From Hypsibius dujardini (Eukaryota; Tardigrada; Eutardigrada; Parachela; Hypsibiidae): 37,290 nucleotides of DNA. Of the stretch, positions 21,786 to 31,408 are shown in pieces. The position numbers were made by a program, and so were the translations under genes. The stretch's first letter is position 1; the number at the start of each line of letters is the position of its first letter. The notes beneath the pieces were generated by a model, which was not told the DNA's origin, did not search any database, and saw only the letters and a list, made by a program, of their open reading frames with translations. The stretch covers positions 1 to 37,290 of the forward strand of contig LRSR01008435.1 in NCBI GenBank assembly GCA_001579985.1, read 5' to 3'.

Positions 21786-22696
21786 CTGATATAGCATTGC
21801 AAAAGTCAAACCATTTGTCATTTTCCAGGATAATGCTTCTTCTGACAGCATCCTTAAACAACCTTCCCGGAAGGGTATTGGGCACAGTAACGACAATTTT
21901 TTTTCTGCCTATCAAAAAGATAACGTAAGTTAGTGGTAGTAATATTAAGGAGCAATAGCTCTTTCGCCCAGAGCTTTCTACGGTTACAAGAGTGTTTCCT
22001 CCACACTCAAAAATAACATGTACATCTTCAAGATGGTTTTCACCTTTGGAAATCCCCATGGACTGATAGGATGTTAAGGGAACAGCGCTCGCCGAGTGAG
22101 GGTAAATTGCAGCTTTAGAATTTAGCTTGATGGAGAGAATGTGATTATGCTTATTGCGTGTTAAATATTTTAGTCGCCAAGTCATACATCCACCGACGAA
22201 ACTGATATTGGCGGAGCAGAAAAACATACTTACCCAATTGGATTGTGCAATATTAATTTTACTACGCTTTTACTTGTCTAACTGCTGAATATTCAATTGT
22301 GTGTTGATTAATTTCTCCATTCCTTTGGCTAAAGGCATTAACATTTCCGAAATTCACTGGTCGCCTTCATTTGACGACACGCCCGGCTGATCACCTAATC
22401 AAAATTGTTAATCAAAAATTTCTTGATTGGTTTTATTTATATATGCCAAACAATTGGAATAAAATGTTGTGGCGGTTCCTGCCATGTCTGTAGAGTCTGG
22501 TAACGGCATATCCTACGTAGTTACTCTTTATTTAAAAGAGTAACCGCCGAGTGGCCCTGGGCAGAAATGTATGTTTTTTCCTCGCAACTCTTGTTCCATC
22601 TAATAAAATATTTTGTCTGAACAAGTGTAGATGAATACTTCTAAATAAATGTATTCGGAAAACGAACAGGCAACCCTCCAATTCGGCGGCGCGTGA
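21786..22696. other. Upstream flank of the ANF-receptor gene; no secure exon
   Basis: Minus-strand open frames at 21778-22227 and 21600-21896 run into exon A. Their hydrophobic stretch (CSLILLPLTYVIFLIG) is antisense-ambiguous and in the wrong frame for exon A, so a signal-peptide exon is not assigned. 22230-22690 is AT-rich with nothing recognised. Confidence 0.35.
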
Positions 22697-22852
22697 ATGC
22701 CAGCATTGTCTTTAAACGGTTTTCGCTTTCCGTTTTCTAGCTTTAGCGTTGCCGCGAAGGACAACGGTATAGTAAACTACCAAGCAGACTTGGCCCTCAG
22801 CCCAGACAATGCCGCGTTCTTTGCGGATTCTTTCCTCTATACCCTTTCGTGA
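22697..22852 (+). CDS. Small open frame or terminal exon, product unknown
   Basis: Either a 51-codon frame from the ATG at 22697, or a terminal exon beginning after the CTAG acceptor at 22740. It reads FSVAAKDNGIVNYQADLALS then PDNAAFFADSFLYTLS and ends in TGA. The residue mix (balanced Asp/Asn/Ala with aromatic residues, no repeats) looks like genuine protein. An AATAAA lies at 22983-22988, about 130 bases after the stop, as expected for a 3' end. I do not recognise the family and found no convincing upstream exon. Confidence 0.4.
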   Translation: MPALSLNGFRFPFSSFSVAAKDNGIVNYQADLALSPDNAAFFADSFLYTLS

Positions 22853-22982
22853 GACCCTTTTTTCACCCTGTTTACTGACGGTTGAACTATTTCTAATATT
22901 GATGTTGTGGATTGCGTAGCTCTTTATATTCGGTGCCGTGTGATCTACGATTTTTCGACACCTTCGCGTCTTTAGAGTGTGG

Positions 22983-22988
22983 AATAAA
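22983..22988 (+). terminator. Polyadenylation signal AATAAA
   Basis: Exact hexamer 130 bases after the stop of the small frame ending at 22852, followed by A-rich sequence. Confidence 0.4.
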
Positions 22989-23539
22989 AAAAATACTCAT
23001 CCTAAATTTTAAGACCGAAAGAACTGAATTCGGACAAGTTGGAAAATGTTAAATCAGTGATAAAGAATGGAGCATCCAATTATTGGATAGTGATGCTATT
23101 TCAGTTTCTAAAACGAGGTATTGAGAATTGTTTGCTTTATCGACGTGCTCAGTTAATAAGGGGTTATTGACCAACCCACATTTCGACTGTAAATTGCCTT
23201 ATTGACGGTGAAGTGCGGAAACCGAAACCAGAGCGCCTGACAGGTGATAAACAGGAAAATCCAATTATCTTCCCAAGGGAACGAACGTACCGTCGTAATC
23301 CAATCCCAGTCAGCCTACTACGTATATACAGATAAAATCCTACAGTTACTCCGAATCTTTTCTGGATTTATGCAGTTTTAGTCCGACACTGAAGCAGTAT
23401 TATCACATCTTTAAGATACATTTTGATGGGTTTTGATGGATGTTGATGCGCCTTGACGAGCCAACATGGGTGCGGTAGTTTGGACGAGTTGTGTTTGGAC
23501 GGACGTTTAATCGGTCGCTCAACACTGAAACACGGAGTT
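22989..23539. other. Intergenic, upstream of a GPCR
   Basis: No exon seen. The GPCR frame is open upstream to about 23453 but has no ATG there, so this is taken as 5' flank or untranslated leader. A possible TATA-like TATATA occurs at about 23323. Confidence 0.4.
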
Positions 23540-24580
23540 ATGTCTAATGCGCTGCAGTCAGAAAATGATTCGCTCCTTTTTCAAAACAAGTCTGCGACTG
23601 CCATTCCATATGACTCTTCAGCGCTGCGAGTTTGGTTCATTTTGACCATCTCTGTCAGCCTCTTTGGTAGCGTCCTACTCGTCCTCCTCCTCAGTGCTTC
23701 ATGCCGTTTTCGCGAGCTCCTTCTCCGTGGTTCCTGCATTCTCATTTTCCACAGCATGCTCATCCAACTGCTCATCTGTGCTGTCATTTGTCCCATCTTA
23801 AACATCTCTTCCTATCTCACCCTCATCAACAACACAACCCTCGTTCACTGTCCAACCCTCATTTTCTTCAACACCGCTTCCGACCACACCGACAACTGGG
23901 CTGCATTATTTCTCGCTGTCAATCGTTTTGTCGCCATTGTCTCTCCTCATCACTACGACGCCTGGGTCTCCAGAAAAGTCCTGATCTGCATGATTATCAT
24001 TCCATGGTTGATCGGTATTAGTGACAGTTTGCCTGTTTATTTCGGGATTGGTGGTCAAACTATTATCGGCCCTGCTGGCTGTGCATTTGAAACTGACGTT
24101 GACGGGTTCTATGGAACTCTCTGGTTCGTCATTGGGGCTTACATTCCCATTGGTTTGATGGGGATCATTTATACTATTTTGTTCGTTCGCATTGGAACGG
24201 CAAATAGGAACCGACGGAACCTAGCGGTTCCGTTCGAACCGAACGGGCAAAATGCTCGCTTGAGCACCACTCAAAAACGACAAATATCGATTGCGAAGAT
24301 GTTAATTGGATCGTTCGCTTGGTATTGTATTTGTTTCCTGCCCGGACCGATCATAGTCTCACTGTTTCCTGGTGTTTACGCTGGGGACCAGATGTTGAGG
24401 TTGTGGATCTCGGGGTTGTTAGGGCTCTGCGGTTTTGCTGGATGCCCGGTAATTAGAAATATAATTGACGTACCACAAGTCTTCCTGCATGCTGAAACAG
24501 TAATTTCATTGCAGATTATCTTCCTGGCATCGAGTGCAGACTACCGGACCGGAGTCAAGGGACTGTTTCGAATGATTTAA
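23540..24580 (+). CDS. Rhodopsin-type GPCR with a 66-base in-frame intron in helix 7, complete
   Basis: Membrane receptor, ligand unknown. The first in-frame ATG is at 23540. The N-terminus has two sequons (NDS, NKS). Helix 1 is WFILTISVSLFGSVLLVLLL; helix 2 is unusual in lacking the conserved Asp. The helix 3 Cys stands 24 residues before NRF (for DRY). Helix 4, the loop 2 Cys, helix 5 (LWFVIGAYIPIGLMGIIYTI) and helix 6 with CFLP follow. Helix 7 reads LWISGLLGLCGFAGCP and is then interrupted by 24449-24514, which starts GT and ends CATTGCAG, is exactly 22 codons and has no stop. Removing it gives GCPIIFLASSADYR, the expected NPxxY region and helix 8. Spliced length is 324 residues, unspliced 346. 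The unspliced form would break helix 7, so I take it as an intron. Stop at 24580. The nearest AATAAA is at 25004. Confidence 0.85.
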   Translation: MSNALQSENDSLLFQNKSATAIPYDSSALRVWFILTISVSLFGSVLLVLLLSASCRFRELLLRGSCILIFHSMLIQLLICAVICPILNISSYLTLINNTTLVHCPTLIFFNTASDHTDNWAALFLAVNRFVAIVSPHHYDAWVSRKVLICMIIIPWLIGISDSLPVYFGIGGQTIIGPAGCAFETDVDGFYGTLWFVIGAYIPIGLMGIIYTILFVRIGTANRNRRNLAVPFEPNGQNARLSTTQKRQISIAKMLIGSFAWYCICFLPGPIIVSLFPGVYAGDQMLRLWISGLLGLCGFAGCPVIRNIIDVPQVFLHAETVISLQIIFLASSADYRTGVKGLFRMI

Positions 24581-24639
24581 TTACTGTTTCCGAACAAGTC
24601 CTTGACCTTGCTTTTATAATCGGGTGCACCACTACTAGC

Positions 24640-24810
24640 GTGTTTTGACACAAAGTTTATAAATTGATGTTAAATATCGATATGGAATTGGACTTATGGA
24701 GTTAATGAATAGGTATAATACTGTGAAGTCATCGGGTACCGGGGTCATACTGGAGTTGGAGTTATGGAGTTATGGAGTTACTGTATAGGTATATTATCAG
24801 TTCTTTTTAA
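24640..24810 (+). repeat. Dispersed repeat, same family as 12.2-12.5 kb (inverted) and 2.45 kb
   Basis: 24641-24690 matches the reverse complement of 12413-12462 at roughly nine in ten positions by eye. It is followed by GGAGTTATGGAGTTATGG units and TACTGTATAGGTAT, which match 12280-12330 inverted. Confidence 0.75.
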
Positions 24811-27440
24811 TCGAGAATTACTTAATACTTCGCTTCTCGGCGATTGTTACATAAGTTACTTTAGTCTAAGCGGACGCTTACTTAGACCTTTCTTGTCTGA
24901 GTGGACGATTGCTTAGATGCCTCACGCCCCATGTGAGATCATTTTAATAATTTATGGGTGAAGTGATTTTACGTATTTCACAACTGAGCTGAAAATTTTC
25001 ATGAATAAAGCACATTAGTATAGTTCAGTTCATCACATTACGTTGATTACATTGTGGTCCCGGAGTTCAATTTTTTCGCATTCATGGGAGGGTTATGTAG
25101 AATTTCAACTCCCTTCGGCAACGCCTCCGGAAGAAGCAGCAGCCGAAGGCCCTGAAGCGCCTGACCCCTGCTCCATCTTTATTGCCTCCTCCAAGTTCGG
25201 CTTCGGGTTTGGCGGCAGTCGTGTAAAGAGAAAGTGAATGATAAAACTTTGATCCATTAGTCTGGTAGCGGTAGCAAAGAAAAACATAATTTACAGGCTT
25301 CAACTTGTTTTTTAATTGTACACTATGTTTTTATGTTAAGTGTGTATGCGAGTGGCTGTTGTTACTTTGTCCTAGCTATACCCGCTGTCTTCCTTTGATT
25401 TTACAGCTGCTGTCACATTGTCTCTAGGTGCGTAAGACGTGCATTTGCTTCTTTTACAGACGTTTCCATTGCAAGTGTAGATTTATTTTTCACATTAGAC
25501 AAACATATATTTTTATGGCGAGCCGCTCGTGCTGGAAGATCGCTTGTCTAGAAAAGCAAAAATAACAAAACATTTTGTAGTGCCGTGTGGTCGACGGAGC
25601 GTGTCAAATTCAAAGCAAAATGGCCAGGTACAAGAGTGCGCAATTGTTTCAGACGAAAAGGTAGAGGCTGATCAATTGTGCTCTCTGTAATTCTGAATCC
25701 TTTAATCTGCTCATAGTTCAGTTGGGAGTGATTAACGGTTTAGTAAAACCGGTTTATTCAACCGCGCTTAGAATCGGTTTTACTGGTTCGCTTTTGCAAT
25801 TAAACAAAGTCGATTCAAATCACATTCAGTTTTTAACCAAAACCTTACCGAGCAAACCGGTTAGGAGTTTTTATGTAGATTTGTGTCATTCAAAAAGTTT
25901 TATTGCGGGAAATTAAGTCTTGCCAAAACTAGTTTCGCACCACATTTTTTGTTGGTAGTACCGGTACAAAAATCAAAACCAAAACCCATTGCTCAGCCGC
26001 ACAATTTTGCCCGCGGATAATTATTACAGTCGAATTTTGCTTATTTAGCTAGTTTTGCATCGCAATCTCGTATCCAGTTAAACCGCAAAAAAACCGGTAA
26101 AATTGAGACGGTTCACCTACCAAAACAGTGGCGTATTGATCGTTGTACTGACCGTGCTAGACCCCCCCCCCGCCCCCAAATTTTTATACTGGGTCCGAGT
26201 CGGGGCGTGCTGGGGGCTGGAGCCCTAAGCAAAATTTCAGGTCGGCCCCTCAAGTCAGCATCCCCCCTCGGCCCACCCCGGTCAAAACTTCAATACGTCA
26301 CTCTATCAAACTGAACCGAAATTGAAACGAAACCTAAATGGTTCCAACCGTTAACATCGCTAGTTTTGACTTCTCTAGAAGGTACCGCCAGTACACTCTT
26401 CTCCTAAATGATCGGAGCAAACCGATTTAAATATACAAAACCGATAATGACGTGAAAATTTGAAAAAAAACTGATAGCACATCAGAAAATATCTTGATGT
26501 GTGACGAATATGAGTCACTCAAATACCGTCATTCCGGACATGGTTTTCCGGAACCTTAAAGCATTGACATGCGAGTCCGCTACAGATTACCGCAGAACAC
26601 AGTGCAAACATTTCGTACACCGGTTCGCTTCAAAAAGTTGTGATACCGTTTACGATTTATAATTCATGACACACTGCAATGTTTCTGCGCCATGCGTCTT
26701 ACGATCTTCAGTCAGAGTTTAGTCGCAGCCTGAGCAGTGGTTGTGGCGTAGGCAAACTTGTTGCTGTCAGCAGGCTATACTACCCTGACTACTGCGACTA
26801 CCCTGATTGTGAAAGGCGGCACACTTTCGAATAGGAAACGTGACCGACCGCTGACTATGCTAGAGCCGAACTTTAACTCCTCTGGGAATTTGAAGTGTCG
26901 CCCCCAGAGAACCAGTTCGCATACATAATGCATAATATATGCTATCGGAAGAATGTGTCCGTTGACATTGATGAGCGTAACACTTTTTGGAGGGGAAAAC
27001 GTGACGAAATGGTTACTATTCGGCCCATCATCCCTCCAAACCTTAAGTGCCGTTCGAAATTTTCACGATCTAGAAGAACAATAATACGTGATACACACTT
27101 GCAGATAGCATCTGCAAGAAGATTATAATCAGAATTGCGGTTATTGTTTAATGTAGCAGAAGCTTTGTGGCAATTGCTGCCGATTCAAGATATCTGTTGA
27201 TAGGTCGATTGTCCGTTGACCTTGCGAAGCAGTACAGTTTTATCAAGAGGTAAACGTGCCGGATCCGCAATATACGCACAAACATTTCTGGAGATGTGGA
27301 GTGTTCGTGCCTGCGTTAGACCGGTGGACCTAATTAGCCCGTAAAACAAACGAACAAAGAAGAACGCAGAAGTAACGGGAAAATGCTATTTAACTTGAAG
27401 CCCTTGCAGCATTATACTATTATAAAATATTTCGCAAAAG
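24811..27440. other. Intergenic, no gene supported
   Basis: A Gly/Ala/Ser-rich minus-strand frame at 25105-25287 has no splice or domain support. 25720-26110 has many AACCGGTTTT-like and AAAACCGGT motifs in both orientations, a decayed repeat. A C11 tract begins at 26161. A frame at 26895-27128 lacks an ATG and any family features. Confidence 0.4.
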
Positions 27441-27452
27441 TGTGTTTAAAAC

Positions 27453-27566
27453 ATGCACTCTACTGTTCATATCCTAGTCTTGGCGGTGGCGGCGTTGTTT
27501 GCCGTCGCAGCTGGGCGTCGCGCAGGCGCTCCGGCCCACGATGCTGACGACGATAACATCGCGTAA
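27453..27566 (+). CDS. Signal-peptide exon or 37-residue secreted peptide
   Basis: The ATG opens a classic signal peptide (MHSTVHILVLAVAALFAVAA) followed by a short polar part ending HDADDDNIA. The frame either stops at TAA 27564-27566 or is cut by a donor at 27562|27563 (GC|GTAAGA), whose GTAA contains that same TAA. A first exon of a secreted protein is therefore more likely than a complete peptide. A TATAAAAT at 27421 lies only 32 bases upstream of the ATG. No second exon was found; a mariner element begins 190 bases downstream and may have separated or replaced it. Confidence 0.5.
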   Translation: MHSTVHILVLAVAALFAVAAGRRAGAPAHDADDDNIA

Positions 27567-27748
27567 GATTGTGTACAAAGGTCATGGCTTAGTAACGGGA
27601 ATCCCGGTCTGGTTTCGAATGCAATGAATGACAATTCATGCTACTGACAAAATAGAAGTGAACCCTTGCGGGAAAACAAGCGATAGAAACCTTGAAATAC
27701 CTCAACGATGAAAGCTCATTTCAACTATCACTCTTTTAGTAACATGTA

Positions 27749-28437
27749 CTACGAGGGGCAAACTGAAAGTAATGTCACCCCCTTTTTTAAAAATTACTGG
27801 TAATTACTAATTGCAAATTTATTTCATCTTCCTTCGAAGTAGTCCCTTCCAAACTGAATGCACTTTTCACATCGTGAAAGCCAAGCTCGAAAGACGGGTG
27901 AAAATCCATTCTTGGAGAGCTCCTGGAGGCGGCAGTGCACTGCTGCATCAAGTTCCTTTTCCGTGTCGAACAGCTTCCCACGCAAACATTCTTTCAGTTT
28001 AGGAAATAAATAAAAATCACATGGTGAGAGGTCGGGCGGTTTTCCTCAGTTTCCGCACGAGCTTCTTCAAGCAGGTTTTCACGTAATAGGCAGCATTGAT
28101 GGTCCTCCTGCCTGGTGTGGGAACGAGCTTCGAAATGGAGACCACTCCGGAAGAATTAAAGAAAACAATGAACATAATCTTGCGCACGCTTCGAGAACGT
28201 CGCACTTTCAGTAGCCTTGGATCTGTTTTCTTGACCCATTCCATCGACTGACGTTTTGTAAGCGGATCATAGTAACACCCCCACATCTCATCACCTGTTA
28301 CGATCTCTTTCAACCGTCGTTCGTCCTCTCCGCCGAAGTCGTTGATTAAATTTTGGCAGAAAACTAACCGGGCTTGCTTTTGGTCCGCCGTGAGCGTGTG
28401 AGGGACCCATCGAGAGCAGATTTTTTTCCTGCCCAAC
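27749..28437 (-). mobile_element. Mariner-family transposon, 5'-truncated, transposase internally deleted
   Basis: On the minus strand from about 28437 the frame reads LGRKKICSRWVPHTLTADQ, then IVTGDEMWGCYYDP (first catalytic Asp) and TKRQSMEW, and continues to AAYYVKTCLKKLVRKLR. A deletion of roughly 45-50 residues with a frame change removes the second-Asp region. The sequence resumes with PPDLSPCDFYLFPKLKE (third Asp) and ends SRCEKCIQFGRDYFEGR and TGA at 27824. The N-terminal DNA-binding domain is missing. A terminal repeat CGAGGGGCAAACTG...GTCACCCC at about 27751-27782 is flanked by TA; no matching repeat was seen at the other end. The element cannot transpose itself. Confidence 0.9.
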
Positions 28438-28439
28438 TC

Positions 28440-29490
28440 CCGCTAGGCCGTTAGAAAATATCTAAAGTAAAAAGGGAACACGACAATAATGTTTGATAAA
28501 CAACAAGAGCGTGTAACAAAAATAATCGAAGATGCGTAACCAACAGAATGGATGACAAATAGGGGAATGGGCAGAAAATAGCAATGAAGTGGAAATGGGC
28601 TCGGGCTCGATTGGGTAATGCGCTGGGCGTGCAGAAAAGTGAAAAAGGTTTTTAGTCCATATCTAGAATGGATTGAACTGAACGCCGTTACAGCTTTTGT
28701 GTCACAACTTCGTCATATCTGCTCAGTCACTCATTGCTCATGTATGTATAATCATGCAAACCAAACAGGCGAGGGCAAAGCTCGGGCTTGGCTTGTACTA
28801 GTATAAGAAAACAAACATAAAATTACAGAGAAGGCTGCTGTAGAGTAAAGGCTGTCTATACTGTCTGACTACACGTCTTTTTCCCGTTCTTCTTATTGCT
28901 CAATCTCTTAACCAGCAAGATCCTTTAGCCCCTGAAAGTTGACACAAAGGAAGAAAAGACATCGTGTCATGCAGGCTCAAAGCGAAATGGTCTTGACCTA
29001 AGCTTGAGCTAGAATGATCTTGAACTGGGACGATACATGTCTGTCTTACTTGATCGGTGGTCCTTGCACATTTTACGTAAATGTAGGGCTATTTTTGTAT
29101 GATGTTAATTGCATCGAAATTGAGAGTTCTGATCTTGCAACCTGTGGACGAAAATTATCATACTGTTAATGCGACCATATCGCCGGTCGATTGTGAATAC
29201 CAGCAGATAAACGGTTAGAAGTTGCTTTTCTGTAATTGTTAATTTCTTGGCGCTCTGTTGTCGCATCACAATACGAACCAGCACATGTTACGTATTAACC
29301 TTTACTGCTTCTATTTTCAATTATCAGCAGATACGCGCCTTTATTCGAAAGCTGCGGCGACATGAAATCAGAAAATGGCTCCAAAACTCAAAACCGGAAC
29401 AATAACCAAAATTGGCTAACAAATTGGTGCAATTCTCCGCGAACTGGTATCCGAAACCCGAATAATCCAATCAGTATGAATAAAGCGGAC
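28440..29490. other. Intergenic, no gene seen
   Basis: No exon or repeat boundary recognised. 28590-28640 has a few GGGCTCGGGCTCG copies. The 62-codon frame at 28618 has no supporting features. Confidence 0.45.
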
Positions 29491-29496
29491 TATTCC

Positions 29497-29550
29497 ACAT
29501 ACAATCAGTGATCTACATACAATCAGTGATCTACATACAATTAGTGATCA
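29497..29550 (+). repeat. Three tandem copies of an 18-base unit upstream of the CAP gene
   Basis: The unit ACATACAATCAGTGATCT occurs at 29497, 29515 and 29533 (the third copy with two changes). It ends 101 bases before the TATA box of the CAP gene, so a clustered regulatory site is possible. No known factor motif is claimed. Confidence 0.9.
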
Positions 29551-29650
29551 ATGGGGTTACCTCGATCAATTTCGATTGTCCACGTGAGGATTTATCCACA
29601 CTTGATAGCGAAATTATGCTGCAAGGTCGCGCCAATAAGCTCCGCGCTGT

Positions 29651-29658
29651 TATATAAG
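29651..29658 (+). promoter_or_regulatory. TATA box of the CAP gene
   Basis: TATATAAG, 77 bases before the ATG at 29728. Transcription would start near 29680, leaving a leader of about 45-50 bases. Confidence 0.65.
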
Positions 29659-29727
29659 GGCAGTAATTCGGTTCCGGAAAAATTATACTCAGAACGGTAA
29701 TTTTCTCTTTTACACACCTTGAGAAGA

Positions 29728-30758
29728 ATGTTGCGTATTATTGCCCTCTCCACCCTCGTGGTCTTCGCCAATGCTGCGGGTGAGTGCATCGATTAAGCCT
29801 TTTTTGCTGGAATACAAACTTTTTTGACCCATCAATCAAGCAAGAATTAACAGATAAAACTAATGATATTATCGTTCAAATGTGTTTTGCCCAAAAATTT
29901 GAAGGAATCATCAACTTCGATGGCATTAAAGCTGAACTAGCATCGCCCGGCTCTCCTAACCAGTACGGCCCACCTGGATCAAGCCTCAATGTGAGTTCTC
30001 CTCAACAAAAATGGATACATTACAGTATGCTCGCGGTCTCTAGGGACACTTTTTTGGTCTACCCGTAAATTTTAACCAACCCGAGTTGTGCTTAATTAAT
30101 GCCCTTCACCAAACTACCACTGTAACCATTTCAAAATCTTCCCATAAAAATGTATTCGTGATCTGTCAGATGCCAGGAGCGGCTTCATCTCGTTTTGGTG
30201 CTTTTGAGACGGAGGCACTACGTGCACACAACACCTACCGAGCTATGCACGGCGCCGCACCCCTTAGGCTGAATCAAGAGGTAAAGGTTCAATATGTGAT
30301 GAATCGAGTGGCTCATTGACGATTCGTTTATTTTTCGACTGTGTAGCTGTGCAACGTGGCGCAAAACTGGGCCAATTATCTGGCCCAAAGGGGCAGTATG
30401 GTACACAGCCAAACTCAACATGGCGAAAATCTGTACTGGACTAGTGCTAACAGCGTTCCCAGTGGCGCGACGGCAGTTGATGCTTGGTACAGCGAGGTTG
30501 AGGACTACTTTTCATGGTTTGGAACAGGCCCCACCGGTAACTTACTCAGAGACTGGTGAGAGCCAATACGTTTAACAAAATATTTATGCTACAGGACACT
30601 TCACCCAGGTGGTATGGAAGGGAACCAGGGAAATGGGAATAGCTCAAAGTCGAGGCCGGAATGGTGTGTACGTGGTGGCCAACTACAGTCCTCCGGGCAA
30701 TATGCAGGGAGAATACGATGAGAACGTTGGACCGATACAACGAATATCTTCCTTTTAA
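29728..30758 (+). CDS. CAP-superfamily secreted protein, GAPR-1/GLIPR2-like, five exons, complete
   Basis: Five exons: 29728-29779, 29941-29990, 30170-30280, 30347-30536 and 30595-30758. Introns are 161, 179, 66 and 58 bases, all GT..AG, and phases match throughout (567 bases, 188 residues). The start encodes a signal peptide ([17 protein letters not shown]), then a short Pro/Gly/Ser linker ([14 protein letters not shown]). The CAP domain begins [14 protein letters not shown]. It includes [13 protein letters not shown], the HGENLYW segment carrying a cavity Glu, [15 protein letters not shown] (CAP1 motif) and VANYSPPGN (CAP2-like), and ends [10 protein letters not shown] much as GAPR-1 does. 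There are almost no Cys, unlike the venom-allergen/SCP branch. Family members are linked to lipid or sterol binding and host or immune interaction; the role here is unknown. The signal peptide is unusual for the GAPR-1 branch, which is often cytosolic or Golgi-attached. A TATA box and an 18-base tandem repeat lie upstream. Confidence 0.9.
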
Positions 30759-30759
30759 A

Positions 30760-31400
30760 AGTATCTTCTTGTACAGTTCTTATCACAAACCGTTTGATTT
30801 CGTCCTTTTCTAGGCGGTGTAATTTTTATACATATATACATACGTTGTTAGAGAAGGTCGAAGGAACGTAAAGCCTTTATTGAAGCTGTTAAGAAACGGC
30901 CCTTATTTCTTTCTTTCCAAGTTTTCTTGCTCCTTTTTTCTTGGGTCAGCACCTATAAGAGCACCTATAAGGAACCCAAGTTATTCCCAGCCTAAATTCC
31001 AGCCAGCTCAACCAGTGTTGGATACAGGCTGGAAAGCATCAAATACGCCAATCCCTTTACTTAGCCATTTTAACTGCATGTCAATCTTTTTTACATAGGC
31101 TATTTCCACGCAGGAATCAGTCATGACTTATCCGTAGGGATATTACAAATGGTTTCATCGTCGCGCACTTCTATGGTAGCGTCATTGCTTTCATGCGTTC
31201 TGGAGGACCACAACGGAAGACCTCTTCCATCCAGAATCTATGAAAACAGTGGATTATTAGTTCGAAATAACTTTAAACAATGATTACTGAAAAAGTGTAT
31301 TAAAAAAGTTAGGGTTAGCGATGGAACAACCACATGGCATAGTGCTGTATTAAGTAATAGTTGTGCTGCATATTGCTTTTAAGGAGATAATTGGTATAAA
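30760..31400. other. Intergenic downstream of the CAP gene
   Basis: No gene. 30985-31035 carries CCCAGCC...CCAGCC...CAGGCTGGAAA like the degenerate repeat at 18-19 kb. No AATAAA is close behind the CAP stop. Confidence 0.45.
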
Positions 31401-31408
31401 TGGCATAG

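Noticed and set aside
23581-24021. Frames of 74 and 106 codons overlapping the GPCR
   Set aside because: Shadow frames of a well-supported seven-helix receptor in another frame.
25105-25287. Gly/Ala/Ser-rich minus-strand frame considered as a terminal exon
   Set aside because: Low-complexity composition and no convincing acceptor; both strands are open.
26895-27128. 77-codon plus-strand frame
   Set aside because: Begins at GTG rather than ATG and has no domain, acceptor or donor support.
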